The notes beneath the pieces were generated by a model that saw only the letters and a program-made list of their open reading frames with translations, did not search any database and was not told the DNA's origin. The position numbers and the translations under genes are program-made. Of a DNA stretch of 64,000 nt, positions 25,610-34,600 are shown in pieces (the first letter of the stretch is position 1; each line of letters starts with the position of its first letter). The DNA comes from Paenibacillus algicola (GTDB lineage Bacteria > Bacillota > Bacilli > Paenibacillales > Paenibacillaceae). The stretch spans positions 2,042,501 to 2,106,500 of the forward strand of contig NZ_CP040396.1 of the NCBI RefSeq assembly GCF_005577435.1. Direction: 5' to 3'.

Positions 25610-26983
25610 ATGAAGAAGTTCGGTTTTTTTATGTTTCTGTTCATCATCATGCTGGTGTTTCCAAAGGGCATTGAGGCAAGCGCATTAAGTGCCAAGATTT
25701 ATTTGAACGGCAATGAGCTGCAGCTGTCTCAAGGTGTCAATGTGGAAAATATCAATGGAACCGTGATGGTGCCGATCCGGGTCGTATCCGAGAATTTGGG
25801 CTACACGGTAGGCTGGAATCAGGCAGCACAGAAAATTACGGTTCAAGGCGGAGGAAAAACCGTCGAGATGGTGGTCGGAAGCAGCAGTGCATCCATTGAT
25901 GGTCAACGTGTAAGCATGGTTAAGGCACCGCTCTTGCGCGGAGGCACGACAATCGTACCCATCCGGTTTGTGAGTGAGCAGATGGGCATGAATGTCAGCT
26001 GGAACAATCAAGAGAAAGCAGTATACCTTATTACCCCGGAGTCAGGCGTCTCAAACCCGGGTGAGTCCGATTACGGTACTCTGACAACGATTGACGGAAT
26101 CAGCTTTAGCAGCAATCGCCTGCTGGTAGCGGCGACAGGAACGATGAAGCCCAAGATTATGAAGCTGACCTCGCCGGACCGGATTGTCATTGATGTAGAG
26201 AATGCGGCATTCTCCGAGCAATTCAGCACGAGTAATATTTTGGACGCTACAAACAATGGGTCCTTGACGGTAACCGGATATCCAGATGTGAAATCGGTCC
26301 GGTATTCGCTGTACAGCGACAGCCCGTCAACCGTTCGCATTGTCATTGATCTGAATTATCCCAAAAATTATACGCTTCATAATGAACCTAACGGCTTGTT
26401 TACAGTGGACCTGAATACAAGCTCTGAGCCGGTTCCTGCTCCGGGAGCAGGCAGCAAAAAGCTCGTCGTCATTGATGCCGGACACGGGGGTCATGATCCT
26501 GGCGCAATCAGCGTCTCGAAGAAAAAGGAAAAGGATTTTGCCCTGAGTCTCGCTCTCAAAACGGCCAAGCTGCTGGAGAACAGCTCAACGATCGACGTTG
26601 TCCTTACACGCAGTGATGACACCTTCCTGGAGCTGAGTGACCGCGTGAAAATTGCCGAGAAGCTGAAGGCAGATGTCTTTATCTCCATTCATGCCAATGC
26701 GGGACCTGCCACGGCTTCCGGAACGGAGACCTTTTATCAGCGTTCGTCCAGCAAATCGTTGGCGACGGTCATTCATAAAAATATGTTAAATGCCGTTGGA
26801 TTGAAGGACCGCGGAGTGAAATACGGGAATTTCCACGTCATCCGCGAGACCACGATGCCGGCCATTCTGCTGGAGGTCGGGTTCCTGACCAATAAAACGG
26901 ATGAAACCAAGCTCTACGATTCCGGGATTCAGGACCGTGTCGCGCAGTCGATTGTGAACGGACTCAATGAATATTTTAAATAA
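25610..26983 (+). CDS. N-acetylmuramoyl-L-alanine amidase with stalk and AMIN domains (copy 2)
   Basis: A 457-aa paralogue of the protein at 23274 with the same order: signal peptide (1-24), stalk domain (TVMVPIRVVSENLGYTVGW, TTIVPIRFVSEQMGM), AMIN domain (KLTSPDRIVIDV) and Amidase_3 (VIDAGHGGHDPG with His292, Glu in KKKEKDF, SIHANA, LLEVGFLTN). The zinc and catalytic residues are intact, so both copies should be active peptidoglycan amidases. The linker between the stalk and AMIN domains is shorter than in copy 1. The sequence around the start (AGGATGGTAGGGGTGAAGG) resembles that of copy 1, supporting duplication of the whole unit. Confidence 0.9.
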   Translation: MKKFGFFMFLFIIMLVFPKGIEASALSAKIYLNGNELQLSQGVNVENINGTVMVPIRVVSENLGYTVGWNQAAQKITVQGGGKTVEMVVGSSSASIDGQRVSMVKAPLLRGGTTIVPIRFVSEQMGMNVSWNNQEKAVYLITPESGVSNPGESDYGTLTTIDGISFSSNRLLVAATGTMKPKIMKLTSPDRIVIDVENAAFSEQFSTSNILDATNNGSLTVTGYPDVKSVRYSLYSDSPSTVRIVIDLNYPKNYTLHNEPNGLFTVDLNTSSEPVPAPGAGSKKLVVIDAGHGGHDPGAISVSKKKEKDFALSLALKTAKLLENSSTIDVVLTRSDDTFLELSDRVKIAEKLKADVFISIHANAGPATASGTETFYQRSSSKSLATVIHKNMLNAVGLKDRGVKYGNFHVIRETTMPAILLEVGFLTNKTDETKLYDSGIQDRVAQSIVNGLNEYFK

Positions 26984-27013
26984 TAGTGATGCAGGGCAGA
27001 TGGAGGTGGACTC

Positions 27014-27664
27014 ATGAATAAAAAAATAGGGTCTGCGGCGTTCCTGGCAGCGTTTATGCTGCTAGGAACGGCATGCGGAGAGAAACCAGGGGCAGCACCT
27101 GTCCCTGCGGAGGAGAAGTCGGCAGCTCCTGTCCAGGAGACTGCAGAGACCGGAAACGAAGGCACTACCACGGCGCCGTCACAGACGCCATCCAGCACGC
27201 AGGGTGCAGGCGGAAGCACAGGGGGCAGTGAAGCCCCCTCTACGTCAACGCCTCAGGAAGAAGCCGAGCCAGCGCAGCAAAGTGAAGAGATCAAAGTATA
27301 CTACACCGATCCTGACTTGATGGAGCTTCTCGAGGATACAGCCAAGATTACGTATACCGATGAAAAAGCGAAATACCAGGCGGCTTACGATGCGCTTCAG
27401 AAGAGCACATCTCAGGAGATGGTTCCGCTCTGGAGTAACATGAAGCTTCTTTCCTTGTCATTTGAGGATGGAGATCTGACACTGGATCTGCATATGCCGG
27501 ATACGGCAAACATGGGCTCCACGGGAGAGGATTTTGCAATTCGGGCGCTCAAGGGCACCTACTTTCAATTTGATGAAGTGGAAACCATTCAGCTGCTGCT
27601 CGACGGTAAGCAGGTAGAGAGCCTGATGGGACATGTGACGCTGTATAACCCGGAAACCCGCTAG
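27014..27664 (+). CDS. GerMN-domain lipoprotein (copy 2)
   Basis: A 216-aa lipoprotein with the lipobox LGTAC after a hydrophobic signal. A long S/T/G/E/P-rich linker (about residues 25-92) precedes the GerMN domain (IKVYYTDPDLMELL to VESLMGHVTLYN). The C-terminal domain closely matches copy 1 (VESLMGHV in both), while the linkers differ in sequence and length. Start ATG behind GATGGAGGTG. It lies 30 bp after amidase copy 2. Confidence 0.86.
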   Translation: MNKKIGSAAFLAAFMLLGTACGEKPGAAPVPAEEKSAAPVQETAETGNEGTTTAPSQTPSSTQGAGGSTGGSEAPSTSTPQEEAEPAQQSEEIKVYYTDPDLMELLEDTAKITYTDEKAKYQAAYDALQKSTSQEMVPLWSNMKLLSLSFEDGDLTLDLHMPDTANMGSTGEDFAIRALKGTYFQFDEVETIQLLLDGKQVESLMGHVTLYNPETR

Positions 27665-27740
27665 CTGCTGGAAGGAGATCACATTCTGCTGTCGAATATG
27701 TCAAAGAACGCGTATAGCAGAAATGAAAGGAGCAACAACA

Positions 27741-30455
27741 ATGTCATCTAAACGAAGAAATATTCATTCCAAAAAAGTGGTCTCCGCCGTCATGGCCGGG
27801 CTTATGGTTATGGGAACTGGCGTATCTGCAGAGCCTGCAGCACCTACAGCAGTCAGCGCGGCGCTCTCGACGCCTGTTTTCAGTGATGTCGTCAGCGGCT
27901 ATTGGGGAGAAAAATACATTTATAAACTGGCGGCTCAAGGGATTATAACTGGTAATAACGGCAAGTTTCGTCCTAATGATCCCGTAACTCAGCAGGAAGC
28001 TATGACGATGGCAATCCGTTTCTTGAATTTGAATGTGAATGAAGGCACCGACACGGCTGCGACATTACCGACAAATATGAAAGTAAATAATTACTTTGTA
28101 CCGTACGTCAGCCTGGCGCTTTCGCAAAACCTGCTCAATCAAGAGAAAGAATCGCAGTATGCCGATGACAGCATGATCTGGGGAGCTCAAACGGCAACCC
28201 GGGAATGGATTACCGAGGTGCTGATCCGCTCCATCGGCCGTACTGCAGATGCGCAAGCAGCCATGTCGGAAGCTTCAGGCTTTGCAGACCATGGCAGCAT
28301 TTCACCTGACCGCGCAGGGTATGTCAATACCGCCGTTGAGCTGGGTCTTGCCCAAGGCGTGACGGCTAATCGGTTTGATCCGAAAGGAGCGGTCACCCGG
28401 GCTCAGCTGGCTACCTTTTTTAGCCGGGCTCAGGCCTACATAGATGAACAGTATGAGAATCAATATGAGGGCGTCGTCACCTCAATGAGCGATGGCGGGC
28501 TGACTCTGTATACCGATGGACAGAGCCAGACATTTTCACTGCAGCCTTCCACGGCCTATTTTGAGAAAGACGCTGCCGGACGCATTACACAAGGAGATAT
28601 CCAGCCTTACACGAAGGTAACCGTCATTGCGAAGGATGGTGCAGCAGCTTATGTCGAGCTTATGGATAAAGAGCAGCAGCTGGAATCCTTTGAACGGAAA
28701 TTTGAGCGTCTGTCCCCCGACCAGGTCATATGGTTTGATACGGGATCGAGCTTTGAGTCTCTGTCTTACACAAAAGATACCCTCTTCCTGGATCAAAACG
28801 GCAGCAAGATTGATCCTGCCGATCCCAAGACATTGGTGCCGGGCAGCGTAGTAACTGTGCAGCGGGAAACCTTTACGCCACAGAAGCAGATTGTAGCGAT
28901 CACGGTGAAGGATGGCGTAGTGAACAAAACGGCGACAGGGGTCATTCAGTCAGTGGATCTCAATGGCAAGAAGCTTACGGTGCAGACCACGACGGGGTCT
29001 GCAGAAACCTACAGCTATGAAGGAGCCATCATCAAATACCAAACCCAGCTGCTGACACCTTCTGAATTAAAGGCGGGAGCTGTCGTGAATTACACGGTTG
29101 AGAACAGTATGCTGAAGAGCGTTGAAATTAGCCAGAGCGTTGACCGCACCGTTAGCGCCATGCTGTATTCAGCCGATCCCAACGGGAAATTCATTACGTA
29201 TAAACGCTCTGGCAGCACGCAGCTGGAAATCAAGGTGCTGGCCTCTCAGCCGGAGCTGATTGTCAGCGGGATTGCAAGACCGGTGCTGGATGACCTCATC
29301 TTTGACGAGAAGGCCGGAGACGAGGTGGAGCTGATCATTAATGGCGATGAGCAGGTCACCAAGATCACGGTCGTAGGACGTCAGTCCGAGCTGATGAAGC
29401 AGGCGGTCGTAGCGAGATATGATGCAGCCAAGAAGTGGCTGATGGTAAGCGACAGCGCCGGCAAGCCGCACGTGATGATCCTGGATGAGAAGACCAAGCT
29501 GGAGTCCTCGGCCGGCAGCTCGCTGTCCGCGGTTGAAGGTCTGCTCGGTTCTGGCAGAAAGGTGAACATCAAGCATCTGGGCAACCGCGCACTATCCCTG
29601 GAAGTCATATATCAGTACGAGGGCACATTGACGGAAATCAATACAGCCGCCAAGACGGTTACGATTCTCACCGACAACGGTGAAACCGTGAAGCTGCCAT
29701 TCTCGAATCCGAAGGTAGAGCTGTACAGTAAGGCTTCCGCCTCGCTCTCGGATATCAAAATCGGCGACGAGGTCTATGCGGAGCTTTCCGCTAACCAGGA
29801 TATGCTGGCCAGCTTGAAGTCTAAGGCTTTCGTTCAGTTTGAGGTGGGATCGGTGGAGCCTTCCTTAAACCGGCTTACGGTTAAGCACGATGGGGTGTCC
29901 AAGCTCATTTACACTGACAAAACCGTCATGAGTGACGAGAACGGCCAACCGATTCAGATTAGTGCCTTGAAGCCAGGCAGTCTGGTCAATGTACAGTTTA
30001 CAGGCACAACGCCAACCTCGATCCAGGAGGTTCGTCTGACGCTAGGCCAAGTGATGGCTGTGGATGCTGCCGCTAACACGCTGACCGTGAAAGACTTTAA
30101 TGGAACGCAGCAAGTCATTTCGGCAGCAGGCGGGGTCAAGATGAACCGCGGTGGCGCGGTGTCCACAAGCTTGGCCGGCCTCACCCTTAATGACCGGGTC
30201 GAGGTTCACAAGGACATTACCGGAGTGACCGTAGTCAAGGTTCTGGATTCTTTATCAAAAACGTTCTGGAAATCTCAAAATGGCGAAATTTATGTAAAAC
30301 GGACGTACACAACGGATGAATATCGCTTCCGTACGTCAAGTAGCGTATTTGTTCACCAAAATGATCAGAACTTGTCCGTGCAATCCCTGAAAGAAAATGA
30401 TAATATTGTACTGTATTTCAACAACGGCACCGTTGTAGAGGTCGTGAAACAATAG
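27741..30455 (+). CDS. Large S-layer-homology domain surface protein
   Basis: About 904 aa. A signal peptide (about residues 1-30, VMAGLMVMGTGVSAEP) is followed by three SLH modules: one near 46-95 (VFSDVVSGYWGEKYIYKLAA, ITGNNGKFRPNDPVTQQEA), a weaker one near 105-170, and one near 185-235 (FDPKGAVTRAQLATFFSRAQ). The remaining 650 residues are beta-rich and repeat a short strand pattern, such as GVVTSMSDGGLTLYTD, GVIQSVDLNGKKLTVQTT and GTLTEINTAAKTVTILTD. SLH modules bind pyruvylated wall polymer. ATG 27741 has AAAGGAG 8 bp upstream; the ATG at 27723 has no site. It is downstream of the two amidase/GerMN units. Confidence 0.85.
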   Translation: MSSKRRNIHSKKVVSAVMAGLMVMGTGVSAEPAAPTAVSAALSTPVFSDVVSGYWGEKYIYKLAAQGIITGNNGKFRPNDPVTQQEAMTMAIRFLNLNVNEGTDTAATLPTNMKVNNYFVPYVSLALSQNLLNQEKESQYADDSMIWGAQTATREWITEVLIRSIGRTADAQAAMSEASGFADHGSISPDRAGYVNTAVELGLAQGVTANRFDPKGAVTRAQLATFFSRAQAYIDEQYENQYEGVVTSMSDGGLTLYTDGQSQTFSLQPSTAYFEKDAAGRITQGDIQPYTKVTVIAKDGAAAYVELMDKEQQLESFERKFERLSPDQVIWFDTGSSFESLSYTKDTLFLDQNGSKIDPADPKTLVPGSVVTVQRETFTPQKQIVAITVKDGVVNKTATGVIQSVDLNGKKLTVQTTTGSAETYSYEGAIIKYQTQLLTPSELKAGAVVNYTVENSMLKSVEISQSVDRTVSAMLYSADPNGKFITYKRSGSTQLEIKVLASQPELIVSGIARPVLDDLIFDEKAGDEVELIINGDEQVTKITVVGRQSELMKQAVVARYDAAKKWLMVSDSAGKPHVMILDEKTKLESSAGSSLSAVEGLLGSGRKVNIKHLGNRALSLEVIYQYEGTLTEINTAAKTVTILTDNGETVKLPFSNPKVELYSKASASLSDIKIGDEVYAELSANQDMLASLKSKAFVQFEVGSVEPSLNRLTVKHDGVSKLIYTDKTVMSDENGQPIQISALKPGSLVNVQFTGTTPTSIQEVRLTLGQVMAVDAAANTLTVKDFNGTQQVISAAGGVKMNRGGAVSTSLAGLTLNDRVEVHKDITGVTVVKVLDSLSKTFWKSQNGEIYVKRTYTTDEYRFRTSSSVFVHQNDQNLSVQSLKENDNIVLYFNNGTVVEVVKQ

Positions 30456-30484
30456 TTATCACTGAGGGATACACGAGAAACACC

Positions 30485-30523
30485 GTCTTGATGCGGGATT
30501 TGCTCGCATCAAGACTTTTTTTT
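30485..30523 (+). terminator. Terminator between the SLH gene and nth
   Basis: GTCTTGATGCG (30485-30495) pairs perfectly with CGCATCAAGAC (30505-30515), followed by eight T. The ribosome binding site of nth begins only about 3 bp after the T run. Confidence 0.9.
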
Positions 30524-30538
30524 GCGGGAGGACCAGCG

Positions 30539-31204
30539 ATGAATAATTCTACCGTACGTCACATTCTCGATACCATCGGCGCTATGTACCCGGGTGCACA
30601 CTGCGAGCTGAATCATAACAATGCATTCGAGCTAACCATTGCCGTGCTGCTGTCTGCTCAATGTACCGATGAAACAGTGAACAAAGTGACGAAGGACTTG
30701 TTCCAGAAATACAAAACCCCGCAGGATTATGTCTCGGTTCCGATTGAAGAGCTGGAGCAGGACATCCGACGGATCGGGTTGTACCGTAACAAGGCGAAGC
30801 ACATACACCAGCTGTGCCTCATTCTGATTGAGCAGTATGGAAGTGAAGTGCCAGAGGCTCATGATGAGCTGGTCAAGCTTCCAGGTGTGGGCCGCAAAAC
30901 TGCGAATGTTGTGGTATCCAATGCCTTTGGTGTACCGGCCATCGCGGTGGATACGCATGTGGAGCGGGTGTCCAAGCGGCTGGGACTGGCTGGCTGGAAG
31001 GACAGCGTGCTGGAAGTCGAGAAAAAGCTGATGAAGCGCGTCCCTCGGGATGAGTGGACACTGACGCATCACCGGCTCATTTTTTTCGGCCGTTATCATT
31101 GCAAGGCGCAAAATCCGATGTGCCAGGTATGTCCGCTGCTGGACCTGTGCCGTGAAGGAAAGAAACGTATGAAAACATCAGTCGTCAGGAAGAATAAGGA
31201 TTAG
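30539..31204 (+). CDS. nth: Endonuclease III
   Basis: A 221-aa bifunctional DNA glycosylase/AP lyase for oxidised pyrimidines. The helix-hairpin-helix is LPGVGRKTANVV with catalytic Lys120; the second catalytic residue is Asp138 in AVDTHVERVSKRLG. The C-terminal [4Fe-4S] cluster motif C-x6-C-x2-C-x5-C is present (CKAQNPMCQVCPLLDLC). Start ATG 30539 follows GGGAGGA; the longer frame begins inside the terminator. In B. subtilis nth directly follows dnaD, but here the two are separated by about 23 kb. Confidence 0.95.
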   Translation: MNNSTVRHILDTIGAMYPGAHCELNHNNAFELTIAVLLSAQCTDETVNKVTKDLFQKYKTPQDYVSVPIEELEQDIRRIGLYRNKAKHIHQLCLILIEQYGSEVPEAHDELVKLPGVGRKTANVVVSNAFGVPAIAVDTHVERVSKRLGLAGWKDSVLEVEKKLMKRVPRDEWTLTHHRLIFFGRYHCKAQNPMCQVCPLLDLCREGKKRMKTSVVRKNKD

Positions 31205-31246
31205 CAGGCTGGCGGCACAAAGTAGACAAAGAGGATGGGATTAAAC

Positions 31247-31522
31247 ATGAAATGCATCTCGGTATACACGGATAATTTTGAATTGTTCTCTGACATTTTT
31301 GAACAGGTGGTTGAAACCCAGCTGGAAGAGAATGAAGAGAAGGAGGTTGAAGGCGTAACCTTCAGCCATTCCGGTGAAGCGCCGGAAAATTATTTGGAAC
31401 GGATGTCGCAAAAGGCAGAGGTCGTCGTTATGCGCGATAAATCCCGCGGCGTGACCATTTTGCAGCATGGAAACGTGTTTGAAATTCTCATTCCGGAAAC
31501 CGAGAGCGCAGCTGCGCTGTAA
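31247..31522 (+). CDS. Small conserved-looking protein of unknown function
   Basis: A 91-aa acidic protein with no cleavable signal (MKCISVYTDNFELFSDIFEQ...). The predicted order of strands and helices (a strand, a long helix, an E-rich turn, a helix at NYLERMSQKAEVV, and two strands ending FEILIPE) suggests a small ferredoxin-like alpha/beta fold. The ATG at 31247 is about 12 bp after GAGG; ATG 31235 overlaps that site. It sits 42 bp after nth and may be cotranscribed with it. I cannot name the family with confidence. Confidence 0.65.
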   Translation: MKCISVYTDNFELFSDIFEQVVETQLEENEEKEVEGVTFSHSGEAPENYLERMSQKAEVVVMRDKSRGVTILQHGNVFEILIPETESAAAL

Positions 31523-31554
31523 GCTTTAGAGCCGGGGACAAAGCATGGAATAGC

Positions 31555-31593
31555 GAGGCCGCAGGGGAGTCTTCCCGATCTGCGGCCTCTTTC
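31555..31593 (+). terminator. Terminator after the 91-aa protein
   Basis: GAGGCCGCAG (31555-31564) pairs perfectly with CTGCGGCCTC (31580-31589), with an inner GGGA/TCCC stem and a short T run. Confidence 0.8.
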
Positions 31594-31619
31594 CATATAT
31601 TCCGGCGAGATGGTACAAT
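31591..31619 (+). promoter_or_regulatory. Extended -10 promoter of the dynamin gene
   Basis: TTCCAT (31591-31596), 17-bp spacer and TACAAT (31614-31619), with TGG directly before the -10, giving an extended -10 element. Confidence 0.5.
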
Positions 31620-31678
31620 GAAGGAATGGAGAAATCAAGCATCCCTGATGACAGGATCGGAAGAGGAGCGAATGACAA

Positions 31679-34600
31679 GTGAAAGCTGTTACAGCACATG
31701 AAACCGGATTCAATGCAGACCTGCTGCAGGAAGCCATTGCGCAATTCCAGGCGTGGAATGATGAATCCTCCGCGGAGCTGGCCAAGGATCTTCAACGGAA
31801 ACAGGAAGCCAAGGAATTAACACTCGCCTTCTGCGGGCATTTCTCGGCAGGCAAGTCCAGTATGATCAATGCCCTGTGCGGCAAAAAGGTGCTTCCATCC
31901 GGCCCCGTGCCGACAAGCGCAAATATTGTAACGATTCGAAACGGAGACGCCAAGGCGGTGATCCACCGGGCAGACGGAGCCGTCGAAGAGAGCATTACGG
32001 TAACGACCGAGGAGCTGGCTGAATACTGCAAGGCTGGCGGCGACTACCGTGCTATTGAGGTGTGGGATCAGGTTCCGGTGCTTCAAGGCCATGGTGTACT
32101 GATGGATACACCAGGTGTGGACTCCACGGACGACGGCCATCAGAAGGCGACTCACTCCGCGCTGCATTTGGCCGATGTTGTTTTTTATGTGATGGATTAC
32201 AATCATGTTCAGTCTGAGAGCAATCTTATGTTTGCCAAGAGCCTGTCGGATTGGGGGAAGCCGCTGTATCTGATTGTCAATCAGATCGACAAGCACCGAG
32301 ATGAGGAGCTCAGCCTGGCGTCTTACCTGAGTGACGTTCGCAAAGCGTTCCGGCAGTGGAACATTCAATATCAGGGATTGCTCTGCATCTCACTGAAGGT
32401 GCATGATTATCCCTATAATCAATGGCCGGAGCTTCAGTCCGTCATTGCCGGCCTCCTGGAGCAGTCGCGGTCCTTGCTGGACTACAGTGTAGCCTCTTCG
32501 CTACGGCAGGTCGCGCATTCTCATGGAGAGGCATTTGCGAGAAGTCATCAGGAGGAGAAGGAGGCGCTGCTGGAGGAGATTGGGGGCCAAGCTGCGCTGG
32601 AGGCGCTGAATCAGCGTCTTGCGGAGGAAGAGGCCGAGCTTTCATCTGCCCGGAATATGCCGGAGGTGACGGCAACGGCTTTCCGCAAGGAAGGAGATGC
32701 ACTGCTGGCGAATGCAAACCTGATGCCTGCCGAGCTGCGGGACCTGGCCTTGTCCTGGCTGGAGAGCCAGAAAAGCGGCTTTAAGGTCGGCTTTCTGTTC
32801 TCTAGTGGCAAGACGGGCGAGGAGAAGAAGCGACGGCAGGAGCAGCTTCTGGAGCGGCTGAAGCAGCAGGTGTCCTCACAGGTCGAATTCCATTTGCGCC
32901 AGCTGTGGAAGAGCAGCATGGAGGCCGTCTCTTCTTTCGGTGAAGAACAGGAGCAGGTCCTGGATTCTGTTCTTCCGAGGGTTACAGCGGAGCTGCTACT
33001 TCAGACTGTGGAGCCGCAGGCGATTCTCTCCGGAGAATATATGCTGAACTATTGCCGGAAGCTCGCCGATCAGATCAAGGCGAGCTATCGGCAGGCGGTC
33101 CTGACCTTGGCGGACCGCCTCAAACAGGCCGCCGCGGACGCAGCTTCAGTCCGCGTGGCCGAGCTCTCGCGCCGTCACGCAGAGCTGACGGCGCAATCGG
33201 CGGCCGCCGCCCGCTATGCTGCGCTGCAGCAGGCGGAGGCCGCCCGCAGCGGCGCGGCTGCGCAGCTCGCGCCGCCGCCAGAGCCGCTCACCCCCGGCCT
33301 CCTGCCGGAGGTGAGCGAGCCGGCTGCGCTGCCGCAGGCCGCAGCCGAGCCCGCCCCTGCGGCTGCGCCGCCGCAGGGGGAAGGGCTGCCCCGCCGCGTG
33401 CCGCAAGGCGGGGGCCGGCGCCAGCGCCTGGAAGCAGCGGCAGCGAAGCTGCGGGCTGCTTCGGCGCTGCTGGCGCCGCATCCCGCGCTGGCGCAAGCTG
33501 CGCGGGATCTGGACGCCCGCGCGGACAGCCTCGCGGGCGGCTCCTTCACGATGGCGCTGTTCGGTGCCTTCAGCGCCGGCAAATCCTCATTCGCCAACGC
33601 CCTGCTGGGCGAACGCGTCCTGCCGGTATCGCCGCACCCGACCACCGCGGCGGTCAATCGCATTCTGGCACCGAATGCTGACCATCTGCACGGAACGGCG
33701 GAAGTGAAGATGAAGACCTATGACACCTGGTGGGATGATCTGAACTATTCCTTTCAGGTTCTGGGCCTGGAGCAGCCCACCAAGAGCAGCTGGCGCAAGG
33801 CCGCAGAGGAGCTGACCCCCGCCGGTATTCACCCGGCAGGGCTGCCGCATTACGGTTTTCTAAAGGCAGCAGCGGCCGGCTGGGAGGACATGGAGTCCCG
33901 GCTAGGCAGCATCATGACCGTGGGACTGGAGGAGTACCGGGGCTTCGTAGCCGACGAAACCAAGTCCTGCTATGTTGAAGGCATTGACCTGTACTATGGC
34001 TGTGACCTGACAGAGCAAGGCATCGTGCTGGTCGATACGCCAGGGGCCGATTCCCTTCATGCACGGCATACCGGTGTCACGTTCAGCTATATCAAGAATG
34101 CGGACGCTATTTTATATGTGACTTATTATAATCATGCCTTTTCCAAGGCCGACCGTCAGTTTCTGTCGCAGCTGGGCCGGGTGAAGGACAGCTTTACCCT
34201 GGACAAAATGTTCTTCATTGTCAACGCGGCCGATCTGGCTTCCTCACAGGAAGAGCTGGAGCAGGTGGTAGAGCATGTCCAGGATAATTTGAAGCGAAGC
34301 GGCATTAGCCGGCCGAGCATTTTTCCGGTTTCCAGTCTGGAATCCCTGAGAGCCAAGCAGGCGGCAGATGATGTCAAGCTGGCATCCTCCGGCTTCCTGT
34401 CATTTGAGAAGACCCTGAATCATTTTGCCGTGGAAGAGCTGCCCGGCTTGTCTCTGCGGGCAGGCCTGGACAGCATTAGAGAGGCTTCCGGGAAAGCGGA
34501 GAGGTGGGCCAGACTGGCTGAGGAGGACGCGGATAGCCGCAAAGTGAGAGCCCAGCGGCTGGAGGAATCCCGCACACAAGCTGTCTGTATGCTGGAAGAG

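Noticed and set aside
33052..33681. Additional open frames on both strands in the dynamin linker
   Set aside because: They arise from the extreme GC content of this segment and are contained within the continuous 1205-codon dynamin frame.
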